Assembly: GCA_961205875.1 (NCBI GenBank)
Contig: OY540809.1
Span: 26,052,267 to 26,116,266, forward strand
Length of the DNA: 64,000 nucleotides
From: Sialis fuliginosa
Lineage: Eukaryota; Arthropoda; Insecta; Megaloptera; Sialidae
Direction: 5' to 3'
The notes beneath the pieces were generated by a model that was not told the origin of the DNA, did no database searches, and worked only from the letters and a program-made list of their open reading frames with translations. The translations under genes and the position numbers were made by a program. Positions 21,706-34,290 of the stretch are shown in pieces; positions within the stretch are counted from its first letter, which is position 1; each line of letters begins with the position of its first letter.

Positions 21706-24547
21706 TATTCATATTATATATATATTCATATTAATATAGTACAAATAGATAGGTGTTTATCCGATTCAAGTAGAAGTTACCGGAAATTTAAACAGTTGGA
21801 TTCAGTTAAATTTAATAGTAATAGTTGCTATATTCAGCTAGGAAATAACGATGGATGCTTGGTAACAGTTTGTAAACAGAAATTAATAAATAGCCACCAG
21901 TTGTGTACCACTGGTATGAAGGTATAGTATAACCCTTTTCAAATACATATCTTTTGTGCTACCGTATCGCCCATTGTTCTGTGTATGTACACATTGGCCT
22001 ATTCTGTTCTTTCTGTAAACCTCATCGCGATCTAGCTCCCCTCCCCTCCCCCCTTCACCATATTACCATTCTCAATGTTTGAATATACCTTATTTAGTAG
22101 TCATATTGAAAATGCTGTTTCGATAAAAGATTTGCAAAATTTTAATTCCACTCTATCTTTTATATCTCTATCGCATATAACCTTATCTTTATCTAGTATC
22201 TTTCCTCTATTTATAATTCCTCTCTCATTATTTAAAATACTTTTAATGTAAACCTTATTTTATTCCCAAATGTATAAATGAATATACAATGACATGTATA
22301 ATTCTTACTTCCTAAACTATAATTGCCTTATATTAAAATTAAAAGATTAATTGACTATGCTTAAAATTCATAATGTAATTGTTTTAAGGAATAATTCAAT
22401 TTTCAGGCATTCATTGATATCAACAACATGAATATAGTAACAGATATGTAAATTTATTTAATTTCCCTGGAGTCAACTGTTTATAATTTCTAGTAATTTT
22501 GACGTATACCTACTTATTTGAAAAATTATATTTGTATGATTGTATTTTTAACCACGTTAAAAAAGAGGAGGTTCTCAATAATAATACATACATAATATAT
22601 ATAAATATATATATATATGTATGTATTTATGGAAATATCTTAAAATATAAAGTTTTAAGAGCTTTATTTCGTCAAATCAAACGATTTTTGATTAATAACA
22701 ATTATGATTAAAATTTGATCTGTCGAATAAATTGATTATTACAAGTTTTTTAAAATTCAGCAAAAATATTTTTAACTGATTTTTATAAAAATTTAATAGT
22801 AGTCCTTCTATATCACATCAGACAAAAAAATCGGAACGGTAACAAGATTTTTGTAAGATCTGTCCAATTTAACGTTTGATTTGTGCCGACCTTTCTTCCT
22901 TTTAATCGCTTTCACATTATTTCCGTAAGTAATCAAAGAGTGCTTTGTTGAGCGTAACTTTTATATATGATGCAACTCCTTGATTTTATACGTTGAATTT
23001 TGTCAACGAGCGTCGCTAAGCAACCGAAATATCTTGTTTCCGAAGCACCTGAGCTTCAATTGTTTGATGCGTTTATGGGTTAATAGAGGGCTTTGTTTGC
23101 AGGGACGTTAATGCAGCAAACTATTTTATTTATTTTTAATTAAATTATCTGCAATATTGTTTCGACATTTTTTAGAGTCAAAATTAATTTAAAAGAAATA
23201 CAATTCATCATTTAAAGTAATAAAATTCTCTTTCTTGATTGTTTTCTGGTTCAATTTTCTTGGATTTTTTGTGAACAAATTCAGGAATATATTTTTGGGG
23301 GTAATTTTCACGTGCTACATTATAAGTATAATAATAATGAGAAATTGCCACTGGGCCTGTCAGGACATATGTATTTAAATGAACAGTTTATGTGTATATT
23401 TCTACATTTTAGTTTATATTTAGTCAGATTTTGCAAAGGAAAAATATCAATTATTAATGATCAAATGAGACATTCAGAAGGCAAAATAAAGTATTTGTGG
23501 AGTAATTAGCAGAAAATACAACAAATATGTTATATCTATTTTATTTATTAAGAATAAAATGTATCTCTATTAAAAGTAAAATTGACTGATTTATATTGCA
23601 AAATCGAGTTGGCTTTTAAATGACACAAACAAAAAGTAATGTTTGAAAACATAAAAAATGTTTTTTAGAACTTAAATCTTTTGTAACATGCTATTTTAAT
23701 GTAAAAGATATACATAAAAAAACAATATTTTATGTCTCAAACAGTAGGTATAAAAATATCTTCAGAAAAAAACTTTTATACCAAACCTATTCTAAACATA
23801 CTTTAGTTTTATTGTGTTACTAAAACGAAAAAGTTTCAAATATCGATATAGTTAATACAAGAAATGGAGTTTCTTTAAATAAATTCAACCCTTTTCGAAT
23901 ACAACAATAAATCTTAAATTATATATTAATATTTTTACAATAATTTCGTACCTAATTGTACATATAATTTTTAATTTTATCAGAATACATAAACAAAATT
24001 TTGTTATTACATTTTATTTAAAATACTTTTGAGATCAAAATTATTTCACATAAAATTTAATATCTTGTTATTGCTACTTGTAATTATAAGAAAAATAATA
24101 AAGTTTATTTAGTTCTAACAATAAGTATGATAAAAACTCATATAAACGTTCATTTAATAAATGTTTGATGATCATATATAAATGAAAATAGCGCCATTTT
24201 AACGGCCAAATGTCTACGGTCTTATCTTAAGATAAAAGACTTTTATAGCACGACATAAATATATTTTGTCAGCAAAAACTTCTCAAAAAATTGTATAAAA
24301 ACGTATGTATACAAATATAATATAGCATACTTAGTTTTGTCCTCTATCTTTCAACATTTATTTTCATATGACAGTAGTTAAATTATCGACCCTAAATTTT
24401 ACATTTGACATCCAACAAATTAGTTAAAGGATTAAAATATTAATAGAGAAAAAAGATAACATTCAAAATAATATTCACTAAACGATTATCTATATACAAA
24501 CAAACAAACTAATATTTATACACATTTACTATTTAACCCTTTTACGC
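21706..24547. other. AT-rich gene-free stretch
   Basis: An AT microsatellite lies at 22590-22625. No splice-supported ORF, terminal repeat or GC island was found in the remainder. Confidence 0.5.
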
Positions 24548-24555
24548 ATTAACAC

Positions 24556-25261
24556 CAGGGCCGTACCTACCACCGGGACAGCCGGGGCAGTGCCCCCGGG
24601 CCCTCTAACAAGGAGGGTATTTTTTTACGAATTCGGATTAAAAAAAATTTTGAGTCAAACTCATTTTGTTTTAAACACGGAGAAAACAAACAAGAACCCA
24701 AAAAGGTAGATATATAATTCAATTGTTTAATGGAATTTTTTTTTAACAAGGGCATCGTATAGGTTGTCAAATGAAATTGTAAGATTTCAACAATATATAT
24801 GATATATTTTGTTATGTATTTATTTTAAACAATTTTCGGGAAAAACGCTTTAAAATTGATGTCCCCTACCCTACCTTTATTACCAAAAGGATCGCTGAAA
24901 AAAATAATAATTCCAGCGCGAAAAATGTTATAAACAATTTAATAAACAATGTAATTGTTTATTTCCTTACTGAACCATTGGTTTTAGAGAAAAAGTTTTT
25001 TGACAAAAAATATTTTTCACGATTAAGAAACAACTTTTGTTCTTACACAAGATTTAAAAACACTAAAACAGCCTTTGTTTTTTTTTATTTACTGGTGTAA
25101 TTTTGATTGTTTATAAAAAAATATAAAAATTTAAAATTTGAAAGCCTTTATATTTTCATTGAAAAACTGTTTTTTCAAAAATAGTCACATATGTATATAT
25201 TAAAAAAATTTCAACAAAATTTTTATAAGAGGCCCTTTGATCGCCTCTAGTTACGACCCTG
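24556..25261. mobile_element. hAT-type non-autonomous element with perfect target duplication
   Basis: The ends are CAGGGCCGTACCTACC on the left and GTTACGACCCTG on the right. ATTAACAC flanks both sides exactly (24548-24555 and 25262-25269). 706 bp. The left 60 bp is very GC-rich (CCACCGGGACAGCCGGGGCA). A related relic is at 34091-34290. The 67-codon minus ORF inside is not a transposase. Confidence 0.95.
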
Positions 25262-25679
25262 ATTAACACCATTAAAAGTCAATTGGCATCACTAATAATC
25301 AAGATATGTTGACGTAAAATATTTTTTAAATTTAATTACATAATGTTTACATTGTAGTAACAAAAATCTTTGCTAATTTTTTTTAATCGGCGTAACCTTT
25401 TTTCGTACGCATCATTGGAAGTTAGTCATAAACTTGGATGCTGTAAATTTAACAGCAAATTAAATTTTATTCGAATTTCCTATATAGCTCGGCACGAAGG
25501 TAATTAAATTTAATTGCAGGGCTGAGTTAATTTTACAACTAATTAATTTTTCAATGTTCAAGTTTTCGTTATACATTTTCTTTTTTATTACTACATATAT
25601 TTTATAATATGTAACGAAATAAATTAACAGAATTTTCAATTTTCCAAAATTATGAAAATATATAGATATGTGTAATAAG

Positions 25680-25970
25680 TAGAGACTGGAAAAATAGTTG
25701 TTATTTTCAATGAAATAATTACTATTTGAATTTTTTTTCCTGAAAATAGTTGGTAAATAGTTTTTTTACGATTTAATAATAATTAGTGCAAACTAAGCAG
25801 CAAAAAGTGTGGCAAATAGTTTAAAAATAGTTGGAAAGGTAGTTGCAAATAGTTGATTTCAAATTGTATTCAATTAAACTAGTTTTCTGAAAACGGTGGA
25901 GATATGTAATAAAAATTACAATAAATGCATTTTTCGCAATAGTTGAAAAACTATTTCAATTCAACTTATC
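25680..25970 (+). mobile_element. TAGAGATTGG-family hAT MITE, diverged copy
   Basis: It matches 32470-32732 in the same orientation and 31807-32097 inverted, for example AACGGTGGAGATATGTAATA at about 25894-25913. The left end TAGAGACTGGAAAAATAG is intact; the right end is eroded. Confidence 0.8.
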
Positions 25971-26527
25971 AAAAGTTACAGACATTCTGAGTGATTTATT
26001 TGTTAAAATAAACGTCTAAAAGGCTCTTACAACTAAACTATTGTTTTTATAAAATTAAGTTAAATGTTAATTTTATGGGAAAGTTAATTATCTATAAAAA
26101 TAATCTAGAGAGGTATAAGTTTGAATGCAAAAAGCGTTTTAAATATTTTAATTTTTTTTACAAAAATCAGCATTTTAACGTCAATATTCTATAAATATCA
26201 ATTAAATAGCAATATAATTATAACCCTATTACTGAGCTATCGGAAAAAATGACCCAGCCGACAACTGACATTATTAGAAAATAGTTTTATTCTCTACAAA
26301 ATGACATCCTTATTTTTTTGTCCGTTATCATGAATCAGTAATACCAACTTTAGTACTAATAAATAATTTTTCAATGTTATTTAAATAGGAAATAGGACCC
26401 CCCTTTGCGACACCTCTTAAAATTTAATTACAGGTAATCCTTCGGCAAGGATTTATTTTAAGTCATATACTAACTTATTTCGTAATGAAAGCGAAGAAAA
26501 AAAATTATAATGTGGTATGTAAAAATC

Positions 26528-26640
26528 AGGGCTTCGAACCGGAACTGAACCGAAAACCGGAAAACCGTTATTTTTTGCCGGAACGAAAACCGGAACCGAA
26601 CCGAAAAAAAATACCGTTTTTTTCGGTTCGATACATGCTA
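26528..26640 (+). mobile_element. Left end of a CCGGAAC-rich hAT-type element (truncated)
   Basis: CAGGGCTTCGAACCGGAACT is followed by direct and inverted AACCGAAAACCGG words up to about 26628. No matching right end was found within the next several kb, so this is a solo end or a truncated copy. Confidence 0.55.
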
Positions 26641-26836
26641 AAATACGCGCGTTAACATGATCTTACTCCCGATTTTAATTGTCGTTCAGTTGTCATTAAC
26701 GCAACACGTCTTATAAATTTTGGGTATTGGGTCTTATATTCTTGGGTCACTCACTAGTCAACTAGTCACTACCTTCCATATTAATTGTAAGTATTAATTT
26801 TTTTAATTGTTTTCTTTATTTCATTCGTTAATACAG

Positions 26837-26860
26837 TGAAACCCTGTTTTTGAAAGGACT
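26837..26860. repeat. Tigger/pogo-like terminus
   Basis: TACAGTGAAACCCTG resembles the terminal repeat of pogo/Tigger-type elements. A similar TACAGTAAAGCCTCG lies at about 28152. No partner end was established. Confidence 0.3.
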
Positions 26861-27117
26861 AACGGGAAAAAAACATAATTAGAGGGAAAACGACAAAACG
26901 TATAGTTTTAATAAAAGAGATCATGAAATGAAAACATACACTTAAATGAAAACAATGACACGCCATTGCCTCATTTTTTTAAATTCGCTACAAGCTTCAA
27001 TAGAATCATTTATAAAATATATTTGCAATAATCACTTATTTTAATCAGTTATATATACTCATACATTAAAAAAACTAGTTCAGATTTTAACATTGTTGTT
27101 ACGAAAGTTACTATATA

Positions 27118-27670
27118 AACAACTATCTTGAATGCTTTAAGAGCAAGGTATATTGTTTCTTTTTTTTTGGATTGATGGACTACTTTTTTGTAATTCTCAT
27201 GTACTTATGTTACTAATAAAACAAAGAACTACCTCTTTGTTAAATCAATTTAATTACCAAAGTTCACAAATATAGTTTGTTTTTTTAAATTATAGCATTT
27301 TATTTTGTTTATGTTTTTTCTCCAGTAATGAACGATGTTAAACCAGTAATAAACACCAAATGATGAACACGTGAGAAGATTATAAAATGATAAGTACTAC
27401 AACACAAAAGTTATAAAATAAAGAATCGTTAAATTTACATAAGAAAATGCACTTTGCTTGATAGTCTGCCGACTTGCGATGTTTATTTGTCTACTATTTA
27501 AACAAAATGATCAATTGTCATCAGATCACGCTGTAAGACAATTAAATGTATGTACATTAATATGCAATAATGGCAGTAATTAAATATCAACAAATATTTC
27601 TAATTTAGTAAATTTAATTTTAAAATGTTCAACACTGGGGTATTTTTCAAGACTGGTGCCAGTAGTTTAA
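27118..27670. mobile_element. CCAGTCTTGG-family MITE, copy B
   Basis: The interior matches copy A (GCTTTAAGAGCAAGGTAT, CACAAAAGTTATAAAATAAA) and the right end is CAAGACTGGTGCCAGTAG. The left terminus is eroded (AACTATCTTGAATGC). Confidence 0.75.
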
Positions 27671-28362
27671 TGAAGATGGTATAATTTCAATACATAATTT
27701 TCGATACAAAACAAGTTAAGAAATATTATTTTCACAAAATTTTTACAGAAATACGGAATTTTTGGAAAGTAACCTAAGAATGTTTTAATATTAATTTACG
27801 CTATTATATGTATGATAATATTCAGCAGATTTTTCAATCCCCTTATAGAATATAAAATTTAAATTCTTTGCATCTTTTGGATTACATCAAACTCTGAGAA
27901 GTTTTAAAATATTCTAAGTAGAGATAATTAATTTCGGTTTTAATATTCAATGCAGATAATTAATGCCTTTTCACCAAGTTTTCGTTTAAAGGTTTTAAAT
28001 GTTTACAAAATATATGTGGGTTATGTACCATATTAAACTTACTTGATTGTGTTACAAGATTAAAAATACTGTTTGTTATTTGAGTTTTAGAAGTTAGATT
28101 GTATAAATTAAGTAAACACTTTCAATAAAATATAAGGGAGTGGTTTTTTAGTACAGTAAAGCCTCGATATAATGGACTGATTTGTGCGAGATACTCACAA
28201 GGGTGGAGTGAAATTATTTTTTTCGAATCTTCGAAACGCTATATGCGCAACATTTGCATTTGTATATCCTTAAAACACCTACCGAATTTGAAATTGGATA
28301 TCATCCTGAGGTTCCTAAATGATTTTCTTTATTAGAAAAAACATAAATTTTTGGGCATTATA

Positions 28363-28668
28363 TCTCGTAAACGGGGTGAGATATTTGAATGCACTATATT
28401 TTAAATTAAAGAGACATTCGGTACCTTTAAGATGATATATAACAGTCAAACATTTATTATAGTTAATCGTTTGAAAAATGCCTTTATAATAAGATTATTA
28501 AAAAAAACAAAAAAAAAAAAACAAAAAAAAAAACAAAAAAAAACATCATTTAAAAAATAGTTATTAACTATAAAAAAAATTACAGTTACATATTATTTAA
28601 AGATACTGGATTGCTCTTTATTTTAAATTATAGCGCATTCAAATATATTTCTCCGTTACCGAGAATTA
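28363..28668. repeat. Foldback with ~70-bp arms around an A/C-rich loop
   Basis: The arm at about 28363-28434 (TTTGAATGCACTATATTTTA) pairs with 28597-28668 (inverse, ATTTTAAATTATAGCGCATT). The loop contains an (A)nC low-complexity tract at 28499-28544. Possibly inside a larger Tigger-like element whose end is at 28152. Confidence 0.75.
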
Positions 28669-29039
28669 TGTTAATATAATGAAATTAGGATGTTATATCA
28701 AAAACTTCGAGTTCAGTTTTCTTCATTTTTTTTGTTACACCTTACTGCCCTTTACCTAAGCACAGCAGTATAGTATATATAAAAAATCAGAGTAAAACTA
28801 TTTAAGAATACCATTTATGTACAAATGTACATACATAATAAAATCTAAATTTTCTGTTGATATATTTAAAAAGGAAGACATTTGAAAACAAATTTCGTAA
28901 AATTTATGACGTCGTATAAAAATGAGGCGAGAAGTTGAAACTACAAACTACGTATCTATATATAACAACTCGTTCTCAAGATAACATACGACCTTTCAAA
29001 TTAATAATTCTTATTCTTATTCTAAATTAATATTCGATC

Positions 29040-29555
29040 CTAGCTGTTACCCGCTACTTCGTTCGCGTGGAATTTAGGTTAGTGAAAACAACACCACGAT
29101 GTTAGGTTAGAAAATAAAACAGATAGATAATACAGATTTTTATATGGCAGTCGATAAAACAGGTTTTTAGTTTCGCATTTTTTTTTATAAGAGATAAAAA
29201 TTTATATGGAACAAGTTTTAATGGAATATTCATGGTAGAGGGAATTACAGCTTGCATTAAGTTTTATTAATTACTTACCCGCGTGGAATTTAGGTTAGTG
29301 AAAACAAGAACATGAAGTTGAGTTAGGTAAATAATACAAATTTCTGTTATGATAGTCAATAAAACAGGTTTTTTTTGTATATGCCAAAAAACCACCCATT
29401 TTTATCTAATTTTCGGGATACAAAGTAGTCTATGTCCTTCCTCAGAATGCAAGTTATCTCTCTGCCAAATTTCATAAAGATCGGTTAAGTGGTTTAGCCG
29501 TGAAAGGCGACAAACAGACAGACACACTGTCGCATTTATAATATTTTAACTTTTA
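29040..29555 (-). mobile_element. Helitron-like element, minus orientation
   Basis: On the minus strand the 3' end reads GCGGGTAACAGCTAG (a CTAG terminus). The 5' part carries TATAAATGCGACAGTGTGTC and the CGGCTAAACCACTTAACCGA block typical of small insect Helitrons. An internal direct duplication is visible: GCGTGGAATTTAGGTTAGTG occurs at 29065 and 29281. Confidence 0.7.
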
Positions 29556-29629
29556 AGTTCATTGAAATAGATCATATGCCTTAAAGTATTAACTTTCCAT
29601 TATCGGTTTCTGGGAAAATTTCTGGCACA

Positions 29630-29910
29630 TACTAACTTAAGAAAAACGCGACCTTACATAATGTATTACAAACTCTTGCATATAGGTATGGTTGGCATGA
29701 GTAACGTGTACGCAGTTGTTCGAATCTTTGGCGCGACCGGTGCTCGATACCCAGCAGTGACTGGCGACTCCCCCGGACAGACAAAGACAGACAGATACGC
29801 GCGCGAGAGATCGATATCGCCATGGTAACGTTTCTAAACCGCTTGCAGACAAAACTCAGCGCGCGGGAAACCCCGGCGCGTGCATCCGCGAGTATGTGTG
29901 CGAATGTATT
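29630..29910. other. CpG-rich block in an AT-rich background
   Basis: This segment is dense in CpG (GGCGCGACCGGTGCTCGATA, CGCGCGCGAGAGATCGATAT, CCCCGGCGCGTGCATCCGCG), unlike anything else nearby. Overlapping ORFs on both strands reflect the lack of AT-rich stops. It could be a promoter or 5' exon of an unseen gene, or a GC-rich repeat. No consensus donor was found. Confidence 0.35.
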
Positions 29911-30304
29911 AAGATTCGAGGTTCAAGTCAAATTCGAACTAATCACTATATCCACTTTTTACAACCGAACTAATTTTATTAAGGCATTAATTATTAATAA
30001 TAAATAATTAATTAATTGTTGACAATTTTTTTATTGGCTTAAATGATGTATATGTTAACGTAAAGGGGCACCGTAATTCAGTTTCAAGCCAAAACAGAAG
30101 TAAAATAAGCAATCGCAAAACCGATATAGTCTCGAAAAAAGTCGGAACTAACGTCGACGTTTGCATGAAATAAAACAGTTTTCAAACTTTAAACTCATTT
30201 TTATCGATACCACGTTTTTAAAAACTGCTGAAAACGAATCTTGGCCATTTTCCATCCGATCGATTGAAATTTTAACTGCAACTTCTTAGATAGATTCTAT
30301 AATA

Positions 30305-30433
30305 CATCGAAGTACACACAATTTTTACGATTGGTTAACAATTACTGTTTTTATAAACAATTGAAGGTCTTACATAAAAAATACAAAATATGCAAACATC
30401 GATATTTTTTTAATAATCGTGTGTACTTCGATG
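30305..30433. repeat. Inverted repeat, 15-bp perfect arms
   Basis: CATCGAAGTACACAC (about 30305) is matched by GTGTGTACTTCGATG (30419-30433). Possibly the termini of a ~130-bp element. Confidence 0.6.
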
Positions 30434-31074
30434 GGAAAACTCATGTTAATAATGAGAATTTTTTTGTAGATGTAACCCCTTAACTGAAATAAAAATTTGG
30501 AAGAATTAAACAATAATAATAATTTATTCTCTTTAACTGTTACTGACAGATATCTATCTATTCATTAATGTCTATTTAGTAACGTCTCAAGATTGTAACA
30601 AGTTAAATTTATATGCTCTTTAACTTTAACTGGTAGATATCTGCCTGTTTGATGATATCAGTTCTTTAGCTATATCTAAAAGAGATCTAACTGTTAAAGT
30701 TAACAACATTATGCAAATGATCAGCTGTTATTTAAAGTTCATTTAATTAGATAAGTAAATATACACAATTAAAATGAGTATTTTTTCTTACATTCATTAA
30801 TCATACAATTGTTTCGTATTCTATTTTAATTTGCGTGTATTTGTGCGGGTTCAGGAATGTGAAAGTCCCTTGTTGTCTTGTTAGGCGTGAAAGTAGAGGG
30901 AGAAGCGGTCACCTTTCCTGACTCTGATTGCTGTTAATTGGACAGATCAACCCCGTCTAGTTGTCTCGAATGCTGTTGTAAGTCATGTCATAGCATTCTT
31001 GATTAGTGGACAGAAATGATCGTTGGTTTTGGAGTACCAGATAAATAGTGCCAATCTATTATAGGTCATTTTTA
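30434..31074. other. Gene-free stretch
   Basis: AT-rich sequence with two similar AACTGNTAGATATCTNNCTNTT segments (30536 and 30627). No gene. Confidence 0.4.
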
Positions 31075-31560
31075 TACATTTTTATTGCTTCCTCAGATAA
31101 AAAATGTTTTTCGATTTCAAAATTTAAGCTTGATTTTCCGTTTCAGGTCAAGAAAATCTCTTTTCGTGCGTGTCTGTCTGTCTGTCCCCTGAATACTTGT
31201 CATATACATAACGCATGAACCCCTAAACCAATATTAATGAAACTTGGTTGGTTCGTTGGATCTGGCTTGTGGACCTTCCCATTTAAAAATCATGTGTAAG
31301 GAGGAGGGGTGGCATTACAAAATAGTTATTTTTTCAAGATATCTTAAGAACAGCACGTTACGTGAAAATTTTACTGAATCTTTTTTGCAGAGCATTCAAT
31401 TTTAAAATATTTCCTTCCGAAGATTTGTCTTTTGGTTACAAAATCGTCATTTGTTTTTTACAATCGCTATTAACTTTGGCATATTAAATATCATTTTGAC
31501 GTTTGCATAGCAGAAAAATTTTGATTTAAATTGAAATTGTCAAAAAATTAAAAATATACG
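31075..31560 (+). repeat. Dispersed ~490-bp repeat, copy 1
   Basis: It matches 62890-63395 on the opposite strand: GCTTCCTC near one end, GTCTGTCTGTCTGTCCCCTG, CAAGATATCTTAAGAA, GAGCATTCAATTTTAAA and TCATTTTGACGTTTGCATA all recur in the same order. Non-coding. Confidence 0.8.
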
Positions 31561-31806
31561 AAAAATTTAATCACACGCGTATTAAGAAAAATGTCGAATA
31601 TTTTTTTTTTTAAATAAAATTGTAAGAAAATTAAATGGTTAACCAATGGCAGGCAGTTCATCTGAATACTTTATCGGTGTTTATTAAAATTGTTCAATAT
31701 AATTAACAACTTGAATTTAGCACGAAGAAGCACTGTGCAGATGTTTTTTATTATACATTGTAATACAACTATGGTAAACAAAATCAGTAAAATCATCTGC
31801 TCTTAC

Positions 31807-32097
31807 TAGAGATTGGAAAAATAGTTTTTCAACTATTGCGTAAAAATGCATTTATTGTAAGTTTTATTACATATCTCCACCGTTTTCAGAAAACTGGTTT
31901 GATTGAACACAATTTGAAATCAACTATTTGCAACTACCTTTCCAACTATTTTAAAACTATTTGCGATACTTTTTACTGCTTCGTTTGCACTAATTATTAT
32001 TAAATCGTAAAAAAAAACTATTTACCAACTATTTTCCGAAAAAAAATTTAACTAGTAACTATTTTATTGAAAATAACAAATATTTTTCCAATCTCTA
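31807..32097 (-). mobile_element. TAGAGATTGG-family hAT MITE with perfect target duplication
   Basis: The inverted ends are TAGAGATTGGAAAAATAG. GCTCTTAC flanks both sides exactly (31799-31806 and 32098-32105). 291 bp. It lies inverted relative to the copy at 32470-32732, about 370 bp away. Confidence 0.95.
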
Positions 32098-32469
32098 GCT
32101 CTTACCCATAAGTTAATGTTCAACAAAGATCGATTTAACTTTAAGGATGTATTATTCGTTTCAATATGAGAGGAATTGTTAAATAGAACGCTTCGACCTG
32201 TTGAAATTTCTAAAGCACAAAGTATTAAAGTAGTTGATCCACAGTTTACTAGAATCCGTATTAGTAGTTGAGAATTCAAAACCAATAGTTTTAAAGCACT
32301 CCGTGGTTTCATCTTCACTTCTTTTTCTTCTATTTTGATATGAGAGTAAATACATAACTAACTTTGAATTTTATTGTTGACTGCTGACTATGTAATTTTT
32401 TATTTTAGTCTAGAAGATACGTTTTTGTGGAAACTTTTAAGAATTTTGTTTAAATTGTAAGTTAATAAA

Positions 32470-32732
32470 TAGAGATTGAAGAAATTGTTGTTATTTTCAA
32501 TGAAATAGTTACTAGTTGAATTTTTTTTCAATAGTTTTTTTACGATTTAATAATAATTAGTGCAAACGAAGCAGTAAAAAGTGTTGTAAATAGTTGGAAA
32601 TGTAGTTGCAAATAATTGATTTCAAATTGTGTCCAATCAAACCAGTTTTTGAAAACGGTGGAGATATGTAATAAAAATTACAATAAATGCATTTTTACGC
32701 AATAGTTGAAAAACTATTTTTCCAATCTCTTA
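32470..32732 (+). mobile_element. TAGAGATTGG-family hAT MITE, third copy
   Basis: The ends are TAGAGATTGAAG and TTTTTCCAATCTCT. It is inverted relative to 31807-32097, so the pair could form a stem of roughly 260 bp. No clear target duplication remains. Confidence 0.85.
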
Positions 32733-32957
32733 AATATATTTTTTCGATAATGTTTTATTCGTTATTATTTCTGTGCAGTACTATTTAACTTTATTCTTTT
32801 ACACTTTATTTATACAAACATCAGTATTAGAGTTATTATTATTATTATTTTTCAGTCTCATTGATCAATGTTCTAGCTTTGGATCTAAAGAAAATTCTTT
32901 CCCAACATTTCTGACTCGTAACAGAATTTTATTAAAAATTACTTTTTTACTTGCGCG

Positions 32958-33068
32958 TGCACTGAAAAAAAGAATTGGTTGAATTTACCTATTACAGTTA
33001 AATTCAACCAAAATTTTGTTTCAATTTAACTATGATAGGTAAATTCAACCAATTATTTTTTCCAGTGA
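32958..33068. mobile_element. Small hairpin MITE
   Basis: GGTTGAATTTACCTAT near the left end pairs with ATAGGTAAATTCAACC near the right. The outer ends are CACTGAAAAAA and TTTTTTCCAGTG. About 110 bp, non-coding. Confidence 0.75.
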
Positions 33069-33087
33069 TGAATAGTTCGTTGAAATA

Positions 33088-33360
33088 TTTTTTTTAATTT
33101 CTCACAGTAACATTTTTTTAGAAAATATCATTTCCTATAAAAAAGATCCTGAGTGGTCAATTCATAGATCCAGTTTTCTTAAATATATATTTTTGTTTTA
33201 AACATTATCATAAAAGTTGGGTTTTATTTTTTATAATAATGTTTAAACGAATATATCTTTAAAAATACTGGATCTATGAATTAAGCACTCGGGATCTTTT
33301 TTGTAGGAAATTTAATGCGCTAAAAAATGTTGCTGTAAGAATTTTTTTTAAACTTTTTTT
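33088..33360. repeat. Near-perfect ~270-bp palindrome
   Basis: The left arm carries GATCCTGAGTGGTCAATTCA and TAGATCCAG and is mirrored by the right (CTGGATCTATGAATTAAGCA followed by CTCGGGATC). Pairing extends outward through the CTATAAAAAAGATC and CAGTAACATTTTTT blocks. Only a few bases are unpaired at the centre (about 33217). Confidence 0.85.
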
Positions 33361-33466
33361 GCGTCAATCACATATTTGATTACGAATCAAAAAATTTTGG
33401 GATATTTTTTTTTTAGATCCGAAGTTAAAACATTAAAATAAATAAATAAAAAAACATCCGATACAG

Positions 33467-33572
33467 CAAGGGTCCCCAATCCTCTGCCCGTCGAGCGTTT
33501 TACATGTGCCCGCTATGTGGCAACCAGTATTCTAGAATGTGCTCTTAAGTACAAACAGTTTGGGGACCCCTG
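33467..33572. mobile_element. 106-bp hAT-type MITE
   Basis: The ends are CAAGGGTCCCCAATC on the left and GTTTGGGGACCCCTG on the right. The flanks CGATACAG (33459-33466) and CTATACAG (33573-33580) match at 7 of 8 positions. Non-coding. Confidence 0.85.
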
Positions 33573-33580
33573 CTATACAG

Positions 33581-34090
33581 TATAGATTTTTAGAAGCTAA
33601 AATGATTAAAGCTTATTTATTCATTATTATATAGAACAAATATCTTGAAACTAAACAGAGAAAACGATTAGATCATATATTTCAGATAATAATAATATTT
33701 TAAAATGGCTTTTTACAAAATAAATTTAAAAAAATGAAATATAGAAGTAGTCGCCTAGGCTTCTGTACAAATAAAATCAAATAATAAAATTCACAAAACA
33801 ATACTTATCCAAACAAATCATGTATGAAAGGGCTAAATTTCAATAACAACAAAAATGCTGTAAATGTTTACATTATAACGAAAATCTGCAAACAAAATAA
33901 TTGTAAAGCACACAAATATGTATGTTTCAGGTTTTGTGTGTAATATACGTACAATAATTTAATAAACTTTGTACTCGGCAATGACGAATTATGTATAGAA
34001 AAATGAAACAAAGTGATATACGCATGGTTTTAAATATATTTATTAAATTTAATTAAATAATAAAAAATAAATATTAAACATTTCTTTGTA
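33581..34090. other. Gene-free stretch
   Basis: AT-rich sequence; no repeat boundary, ORF or splice signal could be supported. Confidence 0.45.
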
Positions 34091-34290
34091 AAGACCGTAA
34101 CTACCACCGGGACAAGCCGCAACCGGTGCCGTGCCCCGGGTCCCCCGAGCTTAAGGGGCCCCCGAAAAAGGAAAGTATTTTTTTACGAAATCGGATTAAA
34201 AAAGTTTTGAGTTAAATTTATTTTGATTAACACGGAGAAAATTTTTCAAAAACAAAAACTCAAAAAAAAATTGTTAAATACATTTGTAGA
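34091..34290 (+). mobile_element. Relic related to the 24556-25261 hAT element
   Basis: GACCGTAACTACCACCGGGA, followed by a GC-rich tract, a TTTTTTTACGAAATCGGATT block and AACACGGAGAAAA, match the left 130 bp of the element at 24.6 kb. The right end is not identifiable; 34291-34727 is likely its eroded interior. Confidence 0.7.

Noticed and set aside
24567..24770. 67-aa minus ORF in the 24.6-kb hAT element
   Set aside because: No BED, RNase-H or dimerisation motif; GC-rich subterminal sequence read as protein.
29690..29760. tRNA-like GTTCGAATC near 29718
   Set aside because: The T-arm-like word is not accompanied by an acceptor stem, D-arm or anticodon arm in the right spacing.
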